Positions 11,637 to 21,325 of a DNA stretch of 64,000 nt are shown piece after piece. Origin of the DNA: Meconema thalassinum (lineage: Eukaryota; Arthropoda; Insecta; Orthoptera; Tettigoniidae); contig OX336389.2 of NCBI GenBank assembly GCA_946902985.2, positions 124,779,572-124,843,571 of the forward strand, in the 5' to 3' direction. The notes under the pieces are model-generated. The model was not told the DNA's origin. It did not search any database and saw only the letters and a program-made list of their open reading frames with translations. Position numbers and translations under genes: made by a program. Numbering within the stretch: the stretch's first letter is position 1; every line of letters starts with the position of its first letter.

Positions 11637-11760
11637 ATTTATTTATCTATTTATTTAGCGTATGGCTTGTAGTGCCGGAAGTGTCCGAGGACATGTTCGG
11701 CTCGCCAGTCTCTGTAGTTGCTTCAAGCGGACACCCATGGGGTGAGCTACAAGTTCCGTT
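11637..11760 (-). mobile_element. 5'-truncated SINE (same family as 57356-57693)
   Basis: AGCGTATGGCTTGTAGTGCC to GAGCTACAAGTTCCGTT matches the 3' part of the SINE at 57366-57475. Similarity stops abruptly at about 11760. Confidence 0.7.
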
Positions 11761-12069
11761 CAATTTCGAGTAGTTCCAACTTTAGCTACCAGATGTCACT
11801 GACACCTAGCGCTGAACGTTGGAACGTTGATAGAGCGCTACAACGAAATCTAACCAAGAAATTTAGCTTCACACAAGTTTAGTTAGTGGAAGGACCTTTT
11901 GCATACCATAAATCTATTCGTCTGTATTCACATCGAAGGAAAACTAATAGTGTTCAGAATCGTTTACAGGATATGCTTGCAGGGCATTAGTAACTTATCA
12001 TATAAGATGCAGCAGAGAAATATCGACCTTCCTGATAACAACGCTAGTTGGGCTCCATAAAACAATATT

Positions 12070-12099
12070 GCCCCTTAAAGCAACAATTATCATCATCAT
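12070..12099 (+). mobile_element. 30-bp retroposon insertion with 13-bp TSD
   Basis: The inserted bases are the terminal CCCCTTAAAGCAACAATTAT plus (CAT)n tail of the 726-bp family. They are flanked by the perfect duplication ATAAAACAATATT at 12057-12069 and 12100-12112. The opposite arm of the host MITE lacks the insertion, which confirms the boundaries. Confidence 0.85.
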
Positions 12100-12146
12100 A
12101 TAAAACAATATTATTGGGGGCAGCTGTTCACCCGGTATAGGAAATT

Positions 12147-12425
12147 TTTAATGCAATTTTACTTATATCTGGGGTTTAAAAAATAGTGGTTACAAAGATG
12201 ACCCCTTATCTTCCAGTGCATTGTTTATTTGTTTTCCCCGTACACTTGCACCTAACTCATTGTTTCCAAAACCACCATAGGTATTGTTTAGGACCAGAAA
12301 ATAACCTCTCATTCACATAAAAAAAAGTATTTAAAATTGAGATAGCCCTTTCATCCCTGCAGTTTTCTTGTCTTGTTGAGGAGTTATTGTGTCAGTAATC
12401 ATACAGTAAAATGTGCGCTCTGAGA
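12147..12425. other. Intergenic, nothing recognised
   Basis: No gene or repeat family that I can name. Confidence 0.4.
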
Positions 12426-12446
12426 AATAATAATAATAATAATAAT

Positions 12447-12624
12447 ATTTTTTGTCGTGTGGCCTCCTGAGAGGCCGAGTGCAGGTCTTTCTAGTCGACG
12501 ACCGTGGGCGACCTGCACGTCGGGATTTGAGATGGAATGGATGAAGATGAATTAAATTGGGCAAGGATGTGGAAGGAAGCGGCCGTGGCCTATCAGAAGT
12601 TACCGTCCTAGCATTTGCCTGGTT
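12447..12624 (-). mobile_element. 5'-truncated SINE-B copy next to (AAT)n
   Basis: The minus strand matches the 3' half of the SINEs at 53384-53699 and 58581-58905, ending in a T-run (poly-A on the sense strand) and GTCGTGTGGCCTCC. It includes the core GCGGCCGTGGCC and stops at CATTTGCCTGGT. Confidence 0.8.
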
Positions 12625-13300
12625 CTATGTTACTAAATTTATCACATAACATCTTCATAATAGTTTTAAGATACCTGTGGAACAAAATTTTGATATCTTA
12701 TTTTTTAGAGCACTTCAAATTTGACAGACAACATTTTGAAAAAATTTATCGACTTGTTACCCCATAAAATCCGAAATATTTTCTTTACAAATAAAAGTGT
12801 TCCAGGAAGTTATTTATAATACTGGTTTATAGCAGCATACTAAGTTTCATCACTGTATCTTGAAAAATATAGGAGGAAAGGTACATTAAACTGACAAAAA
12901 TTTACGTCACGGAAAAATTGAATCAAAGATTTGAGATTGTTTTACTACAGGCGTGTGCAAATTATTAGAATAATGCATGCATTTTGTGTGGTTTTTTTTT
13001 AATTACACAGTGATGCCTTGTTTTTTTAACATAACATACGACAAAACAGCCCGACAACCAAAGGTACTCCTTCCACCCCGTCAACATCCACGCGTACCAA
13101 CCACCGTTTATTTTACGTGGGCGCTCCCCATCCAGTTACCACAGGCTTCTGGAGTACCTTTGGCTAAAACCTCAAATACATTACCGACCTACGGTCATGC
13201 AAGTATACTTGCGCATTGCAATACATACCCATGGCCAGTAGGAGTTTGCAGTAATGTTTGGTCTTCGAGAGTTAGAAGCTTAGCGTAGGAATCGCAGAAA
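12625..13300. mobile_element. Mosaic repeat, copy 1 (also in the LINE at 14666)
   Basis: From about 12864 this sequence is nearly identical to 14672-15097: AAAATATAGGAGGAAAGGTA, then TACAGGCGTGTGCAAATTATTAG (shown in full at 53030 as a Tc1/mariner-type terminus), then a ~330-bp block ending CTTAGCGTAGGAATCGC. After that it joins, through CAGAAACC, to a piece of the RTE-like LINE. No conserved protein is evident in the 103-residue ORF. Confidence 0.6.
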
Positions 13301-13478
13301 CCAGACAGCATCATTCGAGCTGATGGACATGAGAGAGAAGCTGGTATTCAGAAAGGTGTTAGGCAAGGCTGCAACTTATCACTCATACTTTTCAATCTTT
13401 ACATTGAACAAGCAATGAAGGAAATTAGAGAGAAATTTAAAGTGGGAGTGAAGATTCAAGGAATAATCATTTCAACTC
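13292..13478 (+). pseudogene. Detached piece of RTE-like LINE reverse transcriptase
   Basis: The sequence matches 15384-15560 of the larger LINE: a segment translating as QTASFELMDMRE, GVRQGCN-like sequence (one indel), then LFNLYIEQAMKEIREKFKVG. It is cut off before the FADD catalytic motif and joined to the mosaic repeat at TTTCAACTC/CCCATCCAG. Confidence 0.75.
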
Positions 13479-13640
13479 CCCATCCAGTTACCACAGGCTT
13501 CTGGAGTACCTTTGGCTCAAACCTCAAAGACAATACCGGCCTACGGTCGTGCAAGTATACGTGCGCATTGCAATACATACCCATGGTCAGTAGGAATTTG
13601 CAGTAATGTTTGGTCTTCGAGAGTTAAAAGCTTAGCGTAG
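13479..13640. repeat. Mosaic block, copy 2 (~160 bp)
   Basis: CCCATCCAGTTACCACAGGC to GCTTAGCGTAG, also present at 13126-13288 and 14925-15086. Function unknown. Confidence 0.75.
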
Positions 13641-13940
13641 AAATCGCTAAAGATCGTATATATAGTCCATTATGGCATTGCACATCACTTACGAGTGTTA
13701 AGGTTTTAGCGCCAACTAAAAATTATTGGTAAATCTAAGACACTAAACGCCAATTGAATATTGAAGCTTGAAATTTTGTACACCAAAGGCATTAATGAAA
13801 AATGAAATGATGTAAATTTAATTATTTTATGGCACTTAGCATGCGAATTGGATTATGAAACATATGGAAAGTATTGTCAATGAGTTGTACTAATTGATAA
13901 AAAATAAATCGAAAAATGACATTTTCTGACATTTTCATGT
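13641..13940. other. Intergenic, AT-rich, nothing recognised
   Basis: No gene or repeat that I can support. Confidence 0.4.
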
Positions 13941-13944
13941 ACAT

Positions 13945-14045
13945 CCCCCCTTAAGATTGGACGGAAGGGGGAGTTGAGTTTCATTTACCTCGCCATTCCC
14001 TGGAAGTGCAACTCTCATTTCGCCTGTGAAATTTTCGTTCCGCAA
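13945..14045. repeat. ~100-bp repeat, left flank of LINE insertion
   Basis: CTTAAGATTGGACGGAAGGG, CCTGGAAGTGCAACTC and TTTCGCCTGTGAA also occur at 18170-18290. There the sequence continues without interruption from CGCAAAA into ATTCACAGTCAA, whereas here a LINE separates those halves. Confidence 0.75.
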
Positions 14046-16340
14046 AAACGAAAGATTCAAGAAGATTATAAAGGAAGGACTAATGAAAAACACTAAACAA
14101 ACTTCAATTGCAGACGAATGGACACTTTTGAAGAATGAAATAACAAAATCCGCATAAGAAAATATTGGTAGGAAAGAACGAATAGGCAGAAAACCGTGGA
14201 TCACTCAGGATATACTAGAATTGATGGATGAAAGGCGGAAACACAAGAATGTAAGAGATGAAAAGGAGAAAGCAGAATACAGACGTCTGAGAAATGAGGT
14301 TAACAAGAAGTGCAAGGTAGCGAAAGAAGAATGGTTGAAAGAGAAATGTGCAGGTATCGAACATTGTTTGAAATTAGGAAAAGTAGACACAGCTTGTCGA
14401 AGGATCAAGAATACATTTGGGGAAAGAAGACTAAGTGCTGTAATATTAAGGACACAAATGGAAAGCCTCTAACAGATATGGAAGAAAGGGTTGAGAGATG
14501 GAAAGCTTACATAGAGTGTTTGTATAAGGGAAAGGAGATTGAGAATCATGTAATGGAAAGTGAAGAGGAAATTGATGAGGATGCTAAAGGAGATTTAATA
14601 TTGAGATCAGAATTTGACAGAGCATTGGAAGACTTAAGCAGGAACAAAGCACCAGGTATAGATGAAAAATATAGGAGGAAAGGTACATTAAACTGACAAA
14701 AATGTACGTCACGGAAAACTTGAATCAAAGATTTGAGATTGTTTTACTACAGACGTGTGCAAATTATTAGAATAATGCATGCATTTTGTGTTTTTTTAAT
14801 TACACAGTGATGCCTTGTTTTTTTTACTTAACATACGAAAAAAAACAGCCCGACAACCAAAGGTACTCCTTCCACCCCGTCAACATCCACGCGTACCAAC
14901 CACCGTTTATTTCACGTGGGCTCTCCCCATCCAGTTACCACAGGCTCCTGGAGTACCTTTGGCTAAAACCTCAAAGACATTACCGACCTACGGTCGTGCA
15001 AGTATACTTGCGCATTGCAATACATACCCATGGCCAGTAGGAGTTTGCAGTAATGTTTGGTCTTCGAGAGTTAGAAGCTTGGCGTAGGAATCGCAGAAAC
15101 CAGACAGCATCATTCGAGCTGATGGACATGAGAGAGAAGCTGGTATTCAGAAAGGTGTGAGAAAGGTGTGAGTTTGGTTTCAGGAGAAATTTAGGAGCAA
15201 GGGAAGCTGTACTAAGTCTTAGGCTGATTTTGGATTTAGAATAAGAAAAGATAAGAGAACGTTCATGGCATTTGTAGACTTAGAAAAGGCTTTTGATAAC
15301 GTTGATTGGACTAAATTGTTTGACATTTTGAAAATGATTGGAATAAAGTACAGGGATAGAAGTGTGATCTACAATCTCTACAGAAACCAGACAGCATCAT
15401 TCGAGCTGATGGACATGAGAGAGAATCTGGTATTCAGAAAGGTGTGAGGCAAGGCTGCAACTTATCACCATTACTTTTCAATCTTTACATTGAACAAGCA
15501 ATGAAGGAAATTAGAGAGAAATTTAAAGTGGGAGTGAAGATTCAAGGAGAAATCATTTCAACTCTGAGATTTGCTGATGACATCGTCATCTTGGCCGACA
15601 CGTCTGAGGATTTGAATGGGTTTTTGAATGGTATGGACTCCGTCTTGGGGAAAGAATTCATGATGAAAATTAATAAATGTAAAACAAAAATATTGGAATG
15701 CAGCCGCAATAAATCAAAAACCTCTATGGACATCAAATTGGTAGGGGAGGAACTAAAGGAAGTAGGTGACTTCTGTTACTTAGGAAGCAAAATAACCAGT
15801 GATGGACAAAGCAAAGAGGATATAAAAAGTAGGTTAGCTCAGACAAGGAAAGCATTTCTACAGAAAAGGGATCTGTTGACATCGAATATACATTTAGGTA
15901 CTAGGAAGACATTTTTGAAAACTTTTGTCTGGATCGTCGCACTCTATGGAAATGAAACTTGGACTATTGGTGCAGCTGAAAAGAGGAGAATTGAAGCGTT
16001 TGAAATGTGGTGTTACAGGAGAATGATGATCAGATGGGTAGATAGAGGTATTAAGACGAGTGGGAGAGGAGAGATGTTTCTGGCGAATGCTAATGAGGAG
16101 AAGAGATAGGTTTGGTAGGACACATACTAAGACACCCCGGAATAGGAAGCTTAGTTATGGAAGGAAGGGTCGAGGACAAGAACTGTAGGGGTAGACCAAG
16201 GCTAGAATATGTTAAACAGATTGCCTCGGATGTAGGGTGTGGTAGCTATGTAGAGATGAAACGATTAGCTCAGGACAGGACAGAGAGGCATGGAGTGCTG
16301 CATCAAACCAGTCAAAAGACTAAAGACTCAAACAACAACA
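14046..16340 (+). pseudogene. RTE-like non-LTR retrotransposon, 5'-truncated and rearranged
   Basis: The translation starts in the endonuclease-RT linker (ITQDILELMDERR, KVAKEEWLKEK, NKAPGIDE at about 14640-14668). It is then interrupted by the mosaic repeat at about 14666-15091. Reverse transcriptase resumes at about 15167 (FGFRRNLGAREAV, MAFVDLEKAFDNVDW, VRQGCNLSPLLFNLYIEQAM), with the catalytic FADDIVILAD near 15567-15596. The C-terminal part has YGNETWT, FEMWCYRRM and GHILRHPG. The element ends in (CAA)n at about 16330-16340. At least three frameshifts or stops are visible, and RT motifs are duplicated at 15098-15166. The YGSETWT/FEMWCYRRML motifs are typical of RTE/BovB-type relatives, but the exact clade is not settled. 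Confidence 0.85.
14666..15097 (+). repeat. Mosaic repeat, copy 3, inside the LINE
   Basis: Near-identical to 12864-13300. It interrupts the LINE just after the APGIDE motif and replaces the early RT motifs. It is followed by a displaced duplicate (15098-15166) of LINE sequence found again at 15390-15445. Confidence 0.75.
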
Positions 16341-16750
16341 AATTCACAGTCAATTTAAGATTGGACGGAGAGGGAGTATATTATATTAAATTATACTGAT
16401 TGGCGTATAATCTCTACTTAGTATAAAACAAAGTACCCGATTCTTGGATGTCACGGGTAATCTCGAGAACCACTGAATGGATTTTGATTCGGTTTTCACC
16501 ATTCTGTAAAGGATATCTCGAGGAAGTTTTCTGTAGAAAATAGTATATTTATGACCAAAGAAAGTCAAGCACTAACGATTTCAGTGAAAAAGTCGAAAAA
16601 AAGATACGAGCTTTACAGTAGTCGCATATGATGTGTAACATCTGACATGTTATCCTACACGTATACTACACAGCTTGGACATTCTTAAGATGTTAATTTA
16701 CGCTCCGTTTTCATACTGGTCCTATGATGAATGTATAGATTGAATTGGAG
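16341..16750. repeat. Right flank of LINE insertion and related AT-rich repeat
   Basis: Begins with AATTCACAGTCAATTTAAGA TTGG, the continuation of the repeat interrupted at 14045. Phrases such as ATGGATTTTGATTCGGTTTT suggest a dispersed repeat, but no coding region is visible. Confidence 0.55.
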
Positions 16751-16754
16751 ATAT

Positions 16755-16985
16755 GCTACTGTCACCCTTGTGGCGCAGCGGTTAAGCTGTTAGTCTCTCA
16801 CCAAGGTAGACCGCGTTCGATTCCCGGTCAATACATGTGAGATTTTCGAATTGAAATGCCATGTCCTGTGGTTCGCATTCCACGTAAAAGGGAGGTACCG
16901 TGGATCATGATCGTGAGATTAACGGTCACAAAAAGCCACAAGCTTCCTTCCTTTTACATGAATAATTCATAATAACAAAGTGACA
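16755..16985 (+). mobile_element. tRNA-derived SINE
   Basis: The head has box A TGGCGCAGCGGTTAAG (about 16771-16786) and box B GTTCGATTCCC (about 16816-16826), spaced as in a Pol III type 2 promoter. The body has GTGGTTCGCATTCCACGTAA. The cloverleaf is incomplete, so it is not annotated as a tRNA gene. Confidence 0.7.
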
Positions 16986-17510
16986 CGCAACGTCGACTGT
17001 ACTCTGAAATACTGTGTGCACACTCCTCAGTAACTATAACATTCATTATTCTCAAGGCTCTCATACAATTCGTCGTAAACAATCAAAACATGACTTCCTA
17101 CAATCATGAAATGACCTAGTCTCACAAATGATGAAAATACAGCTTTTATTCCACTCATATAACAACATTCTGTTATGAATTTAATATTTGATTACTCACC
17201 CACAGATTGACAATAATGCCGCTTACTTAAATGTCATTTGTCGTCTTTATTTTCTCATACACTCAACAACATAAGTCTCAAGTTTTCACTTCCTACCCCC
17301 ATGTGATATTCAACCTTGAACGTGAAGCTTCATAAACTGCTCAATGACAAATGAAAGTCGGTGAAACATTTGCCACTGTGCTCGTCAAACCAGTGCCTGC
17401 TAAATGCACTGCCTACTGTATTACCATAAAATTCTCGCGCTACAGAGCACACACTGCCTTGTTTCCAATACACACATTTTCAATTGTACAAAAATCACGC
17501 TTCCTTTGCA
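16986..17510. other. Intergenic, nothing recognised
   Basis: No gene or named repeat seen. Confidence 0.4.
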
Positions 17511-17515
17511 TGGTA

Positions 17516-17725
17516 CCACTGCCAGCTAGTACACTTCCGTTAGATCGATCGAGCGGGCAGTGCATACTTCCGTTGTCCACCACTGCCAGCTAGTATACTT
17601 CCGTTTGTTCGATCGAGCGGGCAGTGCATACTTCCGTTGTCCACCACTGCCACCTAGTACACTTCCGTTTGATCGATCGAGCGGGCAGTGCATACTTCCG
17701 TTTGATCCACCACTGCCAGCTTGAT
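17516..17725. repeat. 64-bp tandem repeat, about 3.2 copies
   Basis: CACTGCC marks unit starts at 17517, 17581, 17645 and 17711. Each unit carries GATCGATCGAGCGGGCAGTG and two CTTCCGTT motifs. No coding function is supported for ORFs in it. Confidence 0.9.
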
Positions 17726-17809
17726 CGTTCCGATCCACTTCCGTCCCCAATTTTCAAAATCACTCCCACAAAACTATCCAGTAACCGAGCGGAAAGATGT
17801 TACACATCA

Positions 17810-18485
17810 AAAAAACTGGCGTCCGTGCGCTTTTTAAGCTTACGCTGGGCAAACCGTTATAAATATATATATATATACTATGAGTGTAAGAATTGTTCAG
17901 CATGAAAGGTTCTACAAAAAAGCCCGGGATAGCATATCTCTTATCTTCAATACATCGCCTACTATAAGTGTTTTTACGTTTTTATTTCTTCCAGCAGTCT
18001 CCATTCAGTTACTGAGGCGACAGTTTACGAGCTAGCTAGGGGCGAGTCTATCCCCCCAGTTACAGCTTAGCTAGCGGACGAGCTTATTGGCCCAGATATA
18101 GCCAGCAGCAAACTGTCGAGTCGTGTTGAGTTAAGAACTTTAGAGAAGAGTGGTTGTGTTTGGAGTTTCCCTGGAAGTGCAACTCGGCTTTTCTTCATTT
18201 CGCCTGTGAACTTTCCGTTTCGCAAAATTCACAGTCAAGTTAAGATTGGACGGAAGGGGGATTTGTGTTTCATGCACCTCGCCATTCTTAAATTACGTCT
18301 GACAAGAATGTGTTGCACATGCATCTCCATGATAATATAATTAATAGTCCAGTCAGTAATTTTAACCCATCATGCCGAGACGTAAAACGGATATTGGTCG
18401 TTGTTCATTGACATTGAAAAAAAAAGCGCTCATCACGTAATGCATTCATAACTGTTCCCGGGCGAAAGCGGGTCGAGTTGCTAGT
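17810..18485. repeat. Rearranged relative of the CTAGCAACCC repeat
   Basis: Shares GTCCGTGCGC, TTACGCTGGGC, AAACTGTCGAGTCGTG and a right end GGGTCGAGTTGCTAG with 6567-6876. It also contains the uninterrupted version (about 18225-18260) of the sequence split by the LINE at 14046-16340. A short (AT)n is at 17863-17878. Confidence 0.6.
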
Positions 18486-18496
18486 TATAAATACGT

Positions 18497-18604
18497 AAAC
18501 ACAATCCTGGAAAAAATTACATGTATTAGTAAATCCTAAATTGCCCATTTAAGTGTGATGATAATTAACTAATACATGTAATTTCTTCCAGGATTGTGTT
18601 TACA
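18497..18604. mobile_element. Short fold-back element (36-bp arms)
   Basis: GTAAACACAATCCTGGAAAA at the left and its complement TTCCAGGATTGTGTTTAC at the right enclose a ~35-bp loop. The arm sequence is similar to the inner arms of the fold-back at 50854-50999 (AATCCTGAAAAAAATTA), which suggests one MITE family. Confidence 0.7.
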
Positions 18605-18606
18605 TT

Positions 18607-19412
18607 TACAGGGTTTTTATATTTGCTTGGCTAGGACATTCTCGCTCACGCGCTCCGCCAGTAAAGCCTCAGTTGCCGGCTGCCGCTTGCGCGTATCTAC
18701 GGCAGAATACAGTGCTTAAAATCAGTATCATGCAGTTTTACTCACCATGCTTACAGTAGATGCTGAAAATGTTTCCCATCCGCTGCCAAACATAATGGGC
18801 ATCTACTTATGAAGTTTCCGGTTATTCCAGTTAATTTAGTTTCACTAAGGAAATAACGACCTTTACGTCTATTTTTATCGTTTACTGTACTGAACATGTA
18901 CGTTTGAATCTCTTAGCCAGTTGTTTTATTGTGATTGTGTATAGTGCTGTAATGCCTTAAGTGAAATATTCGTTACTTGAACGTGTATATCTGCACAATA
19001 CGTACATAAGGTGCAGGAAATCGTACGCTAGAACAAGACAAAAGTTTCGAGTGAAATTACCAGGGAGACCCATCCCTATATATCGGACAATAAAACAACT
19101 GGTTAATTTGAGATTCAAACGTACAGGTTCAGTAAACAATAAAAATAGACGTTAAGGTCGTTATTTCCCCACTGAAGCTAAATTAACTGGAATAGCCGGA
19201 AAGTTCATAAGGAGATGCCGATTATGTTTGGCAGTGGATGGGGAACATTTTCAGCATCTACTGTAAGCATGGTGAGTAAAAATGCATGATACTGATTTTA
19301 AGCACCGTATTCTGCCGTCCATACGCGCGCGCGGCAGCCGGCAACGGAGCTGTCACTGGTGGAGCGCGTGAGCGAGAATGTCCTTGCCAAGCAAATATAA
19401 AGACCCTGTATA
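18607..19412. mobile_element. TACAGGGT fold-back transposon 1 with helix-turn-helix ORF
   Basis: The ends are TACAGGGTTTTTATATTTG and an inverted TACAGGGTCTTTATATTTG. The inverted similarity extends roughly 330 bp into each side (left to about 18945, right from about 19095), so most of the element is palindromic. The terminal TA may be the target duplication, as in Tc1/mariner-like elements. The central ORF encodes only a DNA-binding domain (see 18961-19155). No catalytic domain is present, so movement would need transposase from elsewhere. Confidence 0.85.
18961..19155 (+). pseudogene. Transposase N-terminal helix-turn-helix remnant
   Basis: Sixty-four codons with LLERVYLHNTY, ARTRQKFRVKLPGRPIP and RTIKQLVNLRFKRTGSV. 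This order (an LxERVxxVxxY start, FRxKFPGRPxPxxxTIxxLVxxFxxTGSV) is characteristic of the insect transposon-associated DUF4817-type helix-turn-helix domain. The ORF lies in the centre and right arm of the fold-back element, and part of its C-terminal coding sequence is repeated in inverted form in the left arm (about 18870-18925). The sister element at 46677-47330 has a homologous ORF. No DDE/D residues follow. It may be a decayed transposase start, or a stand-alone DNA-binding protein. Confidence 0.65.
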
Positions 19413-19557
19413 ATTTGTACCCCGCCCAATTCATTGGGCACAACTGTGTTGACCGACTGAAAATCAGCAAAAGACAATTTGTATAGGCAACACTGAAAAA
19501 AGGAATGGCTTCAAATGTCCACATTAATAATTAAACTCAATAAAGTTAGCAACATAG

Positions 19558-19592
19558 TGTGATGGTCCCAATTTGTGACCAGAATGAAATAA

Positions 19593-19643
<51 letters not shown>

Positions 19644-21140
19644 CAATATTTTTTAAGTTCACATTTTACCTTTCATTAGTTATTATGTTAACTAATATGT
19701 TTATATCTATTATTATGCGGTAATGTAGAATATTATGGGATGTTAGGCCCCTTAAAACAACAATTATCATCATCATTATTATCAGAATATTATGGCAATT
19801 GAAAGGACATGGAACGATACACATTATATTAGACGCTTGACTGAATATTATTTCTGAAGAAAATACGAACAAGAGAAGAAGAGGGTGTTCGCGGAAGGCC
19901 GGCTTATCCAGCGCTTCCTGGTAACGACTTGAATAGACACTTATGTCTTTCACATCAAGTATTCTACCAGTATACAAATCATACTAAGAATGGATTCTTT
20001 GAAGACTCACCATTGACAATGCTGGACCTGTGAATGAGTCCTTTGCAACTGTATACAAAAGGTGGGCTGGACCTCCCGAGAAATGTTACAAAGAAGTATT
20101 GTCATTATTGATATGTGAAAGACGGGCTAATATTGCCTAGCGACTTCAGAAGAGGGGATAGACGCGTGCCTTACCTGAGAACGTTATGAAGACGGCGGCC
20201 CAAAGGTGATTATTATTATTGGATTGCTGGAGGAGATGGAATGGTGCTGTTGGGAGCAGAAGAGTAGAACTTGTAGCGAGATGGAGGTGGAAATTAACAT
20301 TCATCTGTAACGCAGTGCTAAACAAGACAGTTGACTATTTAAGTATGTGAATTTGATAAGACATTCTGTCTCATCAAACTGTGACATGGTTGTGTACGAG
20401 GCTATTGTCACAGGGATGATTTTTGGAATTTATTCCGTCATCCACATATAAATTCATTACGTTGAGGAAGATCAGGGCCATCAGGAACTCTCTACGCAAC
20501 AATCCAACTACAATGATCTTCAATGCGGTGAGCGATTTAAACAGTTTTACTCCAGTCAAATCAGAAGGCTCTCATGCTTATTAAATTCAATCGATATTTT
20601 ATTCAATTAACTCAGTATACTCCAATTTCCAATCAAGACCCATAATACAAGTAAATTCAGTAGATTCTTTAATTTAATTTATTATTATTATTATCTTTAG
20701 TATTTTATTATTTTTGCACTTGTTGTTTTTATATATTAAATTCATTTTTAAATTCAAATGTTTGACTGCTTTCCTTTAGTAGCTAGAAATTACTATAAGG
20801 CAACACCAAACTCCTGAACTAATTATCGGAAGGTTAGATTACGTAAGTTTCACTACGGCTGGAGATAGGAATTTCGCTGCTCTACCTCTGTTTAACCGAG
20901 GATTAATATATTATTTTGATCATTATATATGAATGGTCTGGCGCCCTGGCAACACATAATACTACACATTATGTATTTTTAGTGATGCTAACAACAATAC
21001 AGATACACTATTAAATTAATACATAATTAAATGTTTCATATTGATCACCCAAAAGTGGGCGACTGTTTAGTTATTAACCTTTGCATATAATCAGTTTAAT
21101 ATTATTATTAACATTATTCAATTTAAAATAACCCATTACA
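19558..21140 (+). repeat. Outer element 5' LTR
   Basis: TG...CA ends and near-identity to 40396-42257 once later insertions are removed (about 1.52 kb each). Contains an (ATT)n microsatellite at about 19596-19643 and a 45-bp retroposon at 19739-19783 that is absent from the 3' LTR. Confidence 0.93.
19739..19783 (+). mobile_element. 45-bp retroposon insertion with 12-bp TSD
   Basis: The insert is GATGTTAGGCCCCTTAAAAC plus AACAATTATCATC and tail. It is flanked by AGAATATTATGG at 19727-19738 and 19784-19795. The paired LTR at about 40900 has a single uninterrupted AGAATATTATGG, so the empty site is visible in the same window. Confidence 0.92.
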
Positions 21141-21143
21141 TTT

Positions 21144-21161
21144 TGGCCCCCAACTATGCGG
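21144..21161 (+). other. Outer element primer-binding site
   Basis: TGGCCCCCAACTATGCGG starts three bases after the 5' LTR. It resembles the tRNA-Lys-type primer sites (TGGCGCCCAAC...), with a mismatch at position 5 and divergence after the eleventh base. Primer identity is therefore tentative. Confidence 0.65.
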
Positions 21162-21325
21162 CACGAAAACCTAACGATATTTACGGAAGGAGTGAGTGTA
21201 AATTCAGTGCAAATTATCAGTGATTTTGGGGGAAATAGAAGTGAATTAGTGTATTATTAGTGATTGATTTGGGGGGAATGTGAGGTGAATTTTGGAACGG
21301 TAAATTTTATACGGTGTACTTCGAG

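Larger units (their letters stand above)
11238..12146. mobile_element. MITE with ~140-170-bp inverted arms, SINEs inside
   Basis: The left arm (11238-11405) begins TTTCCTACTACACCAGGTGA. The right arm (about 11966-12146) is its degenerate reverse complement, and shared phrases include GCCCAACTA, ATCAGGAAGGT and CTTCAAGCATATCC. A second left-arm copy lies at 57893-58050. The right arm is interrupted by a 30-bp retroposon (12070-12099) with a 13-bp TSD. The interior holds SINE sequence and no transposase. Confidence 0.7.

Noticed and set aside
16755..16985. tRNA gene (A and B boxes present)
   Set aside because: The acceptor stem and anticodon arm cannot be closed and the unit continues into a SINE body. 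The same applies to the heads at 9690, 40458, 47348, 53384 and 62727.
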